Source of the DNA: Limnomonas spitsbergensis | Taxonomy: Eukaryota > Chlorophyta > Chlorophyceae > Chlamydomonadales | Reading direction: 5' to 3' | Assembly: GCA_037349105.1 (NCBI GenBank) | Contig: JAYJMM010000113.1 | Coordinates: forward strand, 3,162,001 to 3,226,000 | DNA: 64,000 nucleotides | Shown here: positions 58,801 through 64,000 of the stretch, piece by piece | How the letters are laid out: every line of letters starts with the position of its first letter | Position numbering within the stretch: the stretch's first letter is position 1 | The notes under the pieces: model-generated | Database searches by the model: none | What the model was told of the DNA's origin: nothing | What the model saw: the letters and a program-made list of their open reading frames with translations, nothing else | Program-made: the position numbers and the translations under genes

Positions 58801-60873
58801 GTCGCTGCTGTCTTTTCAGCGGCTGTGGGCGGGGCGTTGTCCTTGACGCCCTTTTTGCCCTTGGCCGGCTCAGAGGAAGGGGCGGCCACGCTTGACACAC
58901 CTGATTCTCCAACAAAGCAAGCTTGCTTATATAAGGCATTGCACTGCTGCATCACAGCCTCAACTCACAAGGCAGCAGCAGCAACCTATCACATGGACAA
59001 AATTGTCTGTTGCTGAAACAACAAAATACAAGAGGCATGCATCATGACAAAAGTCAGTATATAAGTCAATACAAAAATAAATTTAGGTTGCTGACTTTTA
59101 GCTGACCATGAGCTGTTGGTTAGAGATTCAGTAAAGCCCGCGGCCGTTAATTCAGCCCTGATGGCGAGTTCACCTCCAGCTCTCATGCGCTGTCGCTTCA
59201 CGGGAGGAGGCTCGTCAGCTGTCTCCAATGCTTGTGGGGCATCCCCTTCACCATCCTCCTCGCCCTCCTCCCCCTTGATGCCTGGGCCAGATACACCCTC
59301 CATGGCCATACTTATGACGAGGTCCTGCCGGCAAGAGGGAAAGAGGGAATTGCTGAAGGGGAGCTAGGGGAAAGGGTGGGGGAGCAGGGCATGTATGACA
59401 CACATGCCTCCGTGAACGAAATCCATGCTGCTGCGCCCACCTCTCAACCGCCTTCTTCAGTCACACACCTGTGGCAACCTGAACCTCTGCTTGTCGTAGG
59501 CCAACTCCTCAATGCTACGTAGCGCTTTCGCCTGCTCCTGCGCGGCCTGGGCGCTGCCTGGAATGTGAACAGGCAAGGTGGAAGGGGCACAGACACTGAG
59601 TCCAAGGGAGGGCGGCGTTGGGACTCTGCTAAAGCCAGTGCCTCAGATACTGGGAATCAAAGTCACCCAGATCTGCAATTATAATCGCACACCCAGATCT
59701 GCCACCCTATGCACACAGTGTATCCGCTCCCTGATCGAGACCCACCCTCCTCCAGCCACTCACCAGCCTTTGCCGCCCCGCCTCTCCTGCCCTTGACTGA
59801 CTCCGGGTGTGGCTGCTGGTGTGGTGGTGGCAGTCCACAGGGCGGTGCACGCTCCACGTAATGGCTCTGCACCAGGGACATGAAGACGGTGCGCACTCGG
59901 CTGGATACCTGGGCCGAAGACTGACTCACGCGGCCAGCCACGGCGGACACAAGCTCGTTGAGGCTGCTCAGGAGGTGAGGGGGGGAGAGGGGTGAGGAGT
60001 GGACAGCTGGCAATGGGCCAGGTGCGGCTCTACTTCTACAAAGAATGACACATATGCCTGGTCCTGGCAGGCTTCAGCATGTGTTGAGGGGGTGGTGTGG
60101 TGCATGTGTGTAGGCACTTCAAACCCACAAGCGGGAACGTTCCTGGCAGGCCCTGAGGCGCACCTGAGGCGCCCCATCCGCAGAAGGATCTCAATAATGC
60201 GCTCCGCCTCCTCATCCATCTCCTCACTGATGTGCAGGAGGAAGCGCGGGTACCTGAGATGTGAGGAGAGTGTCACAGTTTAATTGGGAGAATGCGGACG
60301 ATGGGTTGGTAGCAGGTGCGACCTCCAGTGCTCACATGGACGGGGTGCAAGGGAGGGAAGTATTCGATGGAGGGATGGACGTGCAGCTGCATCGAAATAA
60401 GGATGCTTCACATACAGACAGTAAATGTTGGCATGATGCAGCTTGTCAACATTTACAGCATGCAGCATGGGGCAATAACCAGCATGCATTCTAGGCCTGA
60501 AGGCCCAAGCGCCTCATGCTCATGCTCATGCTCATGCCTCCTCCCGGATGACATGGGGGGCTCACTCTAATCCACACCTTATTATCTGCAGCATCCTGCC
60601 GACATGGGGCTCGTAAAGGCTGTACGGTGGCCGTGCATTCTTGGTGCCGGCCTCCTCCTTGTGTAGGTATGCTGAAGCATAGTTGTGCTGGAGGATGAGT
60701 AACAGCGCTTGTCTGACCTGCGCCTCAGGGAAGCCTGACCCTCGAATAATTTCTGGCAGCGTCTGCAACCCTTTTGAGGCCATGTGTCGGCACACCCGCT
60801 CTACGATTTCGCCGTGGAGCTCTCGAACCAGCTGCATGGAGAACGCAACAGCATGCTGCTGATGTTGAGACAT
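55819..60873 (-). CDS. RPC3: RNA polymerase III subunit RPC3 (RPC82/POLR3C)
   Basis: Thirteen minus-strand exons in phase: 60873-60578, 60253-60164, 59963-59764, 59557-59469, 59324-59174, 58900-58693, 58423-58324, 58066-57968, 57829-57678, 57141-57075, 56723-56640, 56327-56172 and 55980-55819; 617 residues. Family hallmarks: LVRELHGEIVERVCRHMASK (first winged helix), the RYPRFLLHI joint, VILWRVNVEEFNRRFR, DRFGPSGLRIFRLLLLRGQL, KDTRELLYRMLRGGFLALQ, PARTFYTWRANYEGAG, and a C-terminal coiled coil (LLELIEESRKKGEMQFTLTE). RPC3 is part of the Pol III-specific heterotrimer that opens promoters of tRNA and 5S genes. An acidic/NLS-like insert (PVKRQRMR) makes it longer than the human protein (about 530). 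The donor at 59174 (gtgaac) is the least certain junction. Confidence 0.92.
57385..57650. repeat. Tandem repeat of about 65-75 bp in an RPC3 intron
   Basis: Four diverged copies with gttcctgaagctgttt, catagaactgtgagc and atcatgccaatca. The array ends about 30 bp from the donor of exon 57829-57678 (minus strand). Confidence 0.85.
58067..58250. repeat. 35-bp tandem repeat overlapping an RPC3 splice acceptor
   Basis: About five copies of gcaagggtgggggcatcata plus gggcacctcagaaag. The first, diverged copy is the acceptor itself: on the minus strand ttccacccttgcag is followed directly by exon 58066-57968. Confidence 0.9.
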
Positions 60874-60879
60874 CACAGT

Positions 60880-63860
60880 TCATGAATCATTGATGTCGAA
60901 ACAACAGTGCCGGTCGAGCAGCATGATCGAGCTGCTGCTGCTGGCGATCAACCCCGCTCTCAACCAACTGACGATTCACACTGCCACATTTGTCGGCCGT
61001 ACACGCATGCATACGGGAATCCGCTTTAATCTGCCAGTCAACAGGAGGGAACAGATACAATCAGCTAAACTGCAACTTGACACAGAAACCCCATCATACA
61101 GCTCGTACATCAGGAGAATTCCTCTTGGGGGCTTCAAATTGAGCATCCCCTACCGTTTGGTTGCTCCGTCAAAACTTATCGGCACCTTCATACGCACCAT
61201 CATGTGCAAATTTCTGCTCTTCTTCGACAGTTCCTCCTTGTAACTAGGTAGGAACACGAAGAACCAGTTCATAAGAGGCATGCTGGCCAGGCTGCTGTTG
61301 ATGCTGCATCAGTGCATCCTCCACCGTGTCAGCAAGTTCATCCAGTATCTGTTCCTTGAGAACGTTGACTAATAAAGCGCAAGGATCAATCTTGCTGTGT
61401 TGCTGCTGGATGTATGGTCACTTAATGTTTAAACATGAGACCTCCAATGCCCTCCATCCCTCCTCCATGCGTGCCCAGCCTGCCAGCGTGGGGGGCTGGG
61501 GGGCAGGGACTGATCTGAGATACGTGACTCTCAATTGGTTCTGAGCTTCGTTTCGACAGAGCCTGGACTGACAGAATTGTTACCCCCAAATGGGAATCTT
61601 GGAGTTCCTAGCAAACACTCAATCTCATTGAAGTGTCGCTCACGCATCACACAGTTTTTACACAGACTTATACAATTTCACTTAGATCTTCTTCTTTCCT
61701 TCTTAATTTTTCTAGGGGGCGTCCAACCGAACCCTTTTGCACCCACGTCATGTTCTATGGCTGGGGCTAATCTTCTGCACTATGGGCCTATGGGGTTCAT
61801 TCCCACGCTACTGCTCAGTGGTTGTGTGTTGGTTGCTTGCCCAGGGGGGTCACTGGTTTTCGCTCACTGTCCTAGCGTATTTAGTGCCTGTACCGGTTTA
61901 CGGGCACAAGTCCCATGCATCAAATGTGATGCCCCGTTGGACTGTAAAAACTCTACCGCAGTCCATGATCATTTTGTGCAGCCCTCACGTGCTACAAGGT
62001 ACTTTCTGTTTAGGTAAGGCCATTGCCGTTCACCTGTGTTGGGGGGGCAGATGGCTGAGGATTCTGTTTGTGTTTATCACTATTATCACCTCCCATGAAC
62101 AGCTGCAGTCATTTAGATTTGAGCAGTGTTAGAGTCGCTTGTTTCGGTATGTTCTTCACAATGGATGGCTGCGACCATTGATGATGACTCCGTGACGATG
62201 GTATTCACTTCCTTTCTTCATTATGTGATGATAAGTTATATCCTATTTCTAACAACTGGATCTGGATCCACTCCAATATGATGCATTATTATCTGCCACA
62301 TCAACTTGTTGGCAGTTGCAAGTTTGGATTATCCATGTCTCCGATGCGGGTGTCTTCCCAAACCATATGCCATGTGTGGTCCCGTGCCCCCTATGGCACT
62401 GCATCACACAGAATACTGGTGAACAATATATAATCAAAATATCCTGGCGCTTTAGATATACTTCAGGTCAACCTTTCTAGTCTGTCTCTATTTTCCCTGA
62501 GCGTGCAGACAACAGCCTTTTTAGAAAACTAACAACCTTACCGGGTTTCGTAAAAATGTCACTGACCGGTACTCAAGAATGCCAGGCAGTGTGAACCAGG
62601 TGCGAAAAGAGTCCTCCTGTATGCATAGCCTGGTCCGTTCAAATCGTGGATAGGTGGCAACAAGGACTGGACAGATGGCCTTCATACAACTGTAAATCCG
62701 TAACAAATCAACAGGCCAACACAGGGCTGCCATCAGACAGCAGGTCAATGACGATACACCTTTGGGCTGCACAGACTCTGCCGCGTTGGCGCCCAACAGT
62801 CAAGTTGGGAGAAGGCAAGCAAAGACAGGGGGTAAGGCAATACAAGTACAGGCATGCTGGCTGCCCATCCATATCACTTTGAGGAAACATCAGGGACCGA
62901 TATCATCTCTTCCTTCTTCCACTCGCGGGATCTTTTAAATCCTCTGCCCGTCTTAAGGCTTCCCCAGCTCTTCGTTAATCTACAGTGCAAAGGGCAGCAT
63001 TTAGGTGGCATGACAAGATCGCATAACAGCACGTCGTACGTGTGGGTGGCCGCTAAACGATCTGCTCTCTCTCCCCCAGTCTAGATCGCCGGGTTCCATG
63101 TTCCTGCCCCCCCCCCATGCACAAGAAGAAGATATGGCTGCACCATGGCCCTGGATGTGCATGGCAGCTGGAATGGAGCTAAGTCATTCTTTACCAGCCC
63201 CACGCGGCCGCGCGTTCAGCAGGGCCCAGCGGGTATGCACCGTTCCACGCCCCCGAATTTGAGCTTAGTCATGCCCTACAAGCCACACGCGGCCGCGCGT
63301 GCAGAGGGTATGCACCGTTCTAAACATACGGGTGGCATGACCTCCTGTGATGCTCTGATGGACTGTCAAAACTTCACAAAACTTCACAACTTCCTAGGCA
63401 GCGCCGCCTTCGTGCATATCGAGGCGAGATTTCCAGGAACTCGCAGTAATCCATCTCCAAGGCGAGATTTGCCAAGAGAATTCACTGGAAGCTTGATAGG
63501 TTAACGTATAACACTGCCTTTTAATCGGCTAGCCAGTGTTGTGTGAGTTTGTGCGATTAGAGGGGACAGGAAACGATGCCTGCTGGACGGCGACCCAAAA
63601 CATCCCTCCTGAGCCAGGCCGTCGCCCCCAATTCAGGCCAGACAGCCGCTCACACACACATGGCAGCAGCTTTCATGGCGTGAGATGCAGAGCATAAGAG
63701 TGAGCTGGTTGGTGAGTGGGGTGCGGCAAAAAGTGAGCTCAGCAACTTTGCATACTGTGTGTGTGGGGGGGGTCACCCTCTATGAGCCAGCAGGGTAGGT
63801 GCGGACGGTATGGTCGGATCAGGACCCGTCGTTCATGCCTCATTCAGTCACACCCCATTC
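60880..63860. other. Intergenic stretch upstream of RPC3
   Basis: The proximal part should hold the RPC3 promoter. A partial SINE-like copy lies at about 62743-62830 (tgacgatacacctttgggct, gcgttggcgcc). An 85-bp-type duplication at 63200-63325 carries ggtatgcaccgttc and cacgcggccgcgcgt twice. No gene is supported. Confidence 0.45.
62743..62830 (+). mobile_element. SINE-like element, truncated diverged copy
   Basis: Shares the head (gtcaatgacgatacacc) and ctgccgcgttggcgccc with the family, then diverges after ggcaagcaaag. It is older than the 45.4-kb copy. Confidence 0.5.
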
Positions 63861-63867
63861 CTCACAC

Positions 63868-63981
63868 CTTGAGGGCCAGGGCCTGGACTTCTGGGGACAG
63901 CAGGCTCTTATCGCGGCAGCCAACAAAGTTTCTCTTGGCTGCGTTGCAGATGTTGATGAACCTGTCCTTCAGCGCCGACCG
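63868..63981 (-). CDS. Single exon of an unidentified gene running off the window
   Basis: A 114-nt phase-0 exon between a ctgcag acceptor (63982) and a gtgtga donor (63867). It encodes 38 residues including ALKDRFINICNAAKRNF and KSLLSPEVQALALK, amphipathic helices with a central cysteine. No family is recognised. The upstream exons lie beyond the window end; downstream exons were not identified. Confidence 0.5.
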
Positions 63982-64000
63982 CTGCAGGGATTAAAGGGAG

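Noticed and set aside
61535..62132. Two overlapping plus-strand frames of 131-160 residues
   Set aside because: No motif, frames disagree, no splice context; parts resemble repeats near 43.0 and 63.3 kb.

Overview
This is a nuclear window from a eukaryote, most likely a green alga (Chlorophyta). The genes are rich in introns with GT..AG borders. TGTAA motifs, the usual algal polyadenylation signal, follow several stop codons. A divergent histone H3/H4 pair carries replication-type 3' stem-loops. Siroheme and molybdate genes of a photosynthetic nitrate user are present, and telomere-like CCCTAAA units occur inside the sequence. Genus and species cannot be fixed from sequence alone.

Layout. 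(1) 0.2-4.0 kb (+): six-exon secreted zinc metalloprotease of the metzincin (reprolysin-like) type with three cysteine-rich C-terminal repeats; its TATA-bearing promoter segment is duplicated at 12.1 kb. (2) 5.0-8.5 kb (-): decayed gene with a P-loop, holding about 105 copies of an 18-bp repeat in one intron; a partial copy lies inverted at 28 kb. (3) 8.6-19.8 kb: gene-poor, with one possible hypothetical gene, a solo LTR at 10.7-11.6 kb, and several minisatellites and low-complexity tracts. (4) 19.8-23.4 kb (+): FkbM/methyltransferase-like protein with an N-terminal membrane anchor. (5) 23.6-30.1 kb: mobile-element debris (LTR pieces, SINE-like elements), a ccgttct array with a telomere-like centre, and retroelement-like coding sequence. 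(6) 31.1-35.3 kb (+): five-exon hydroxylysine-kinase-like (APH fold) enzyme. (7) 37.9-41.0 kb (+): probable hypothetical protein. (8) 41-46 kb: AT-richer, nearly gene-free, with a perfect hairpin and a SINE-like element with 19-bp target-site duplications. (9) 46.2-52.9 kb: head-to-head pair, MOT1-type molybdate transporter (-) and sirohydrochlorin ferrochelatase SirB (+). (10) 54.7-55.6 kb: H3 (-) and H4 (+). (11) 55.8-60.9 kb (-): 13-exon RNA polymerase III subunit RPC3. (12) 63.9 kb (-): one exon of a gene running off the window.

The exon models were built by hand from reading phase and family motifs. For the protease, kinase, MOT1, SirB and RPC3 the phases agree at every junction. MOT1 and SirB plausibly cooperate: molybdate feeds the molybdenum cofactor of nitrate reductase and siroheme is the cofactor of nitrite reductase, and their 5' ends share one short intergenic segment.

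The most striking unlisted signal is that at least five intronic minisatellites, in four genes and one pseudogene, begin at or within about 15 bp of a splice junction, and in three of them the splice signal itself is part of the repeat unit. A sixth begins about 30 bp from its donor.
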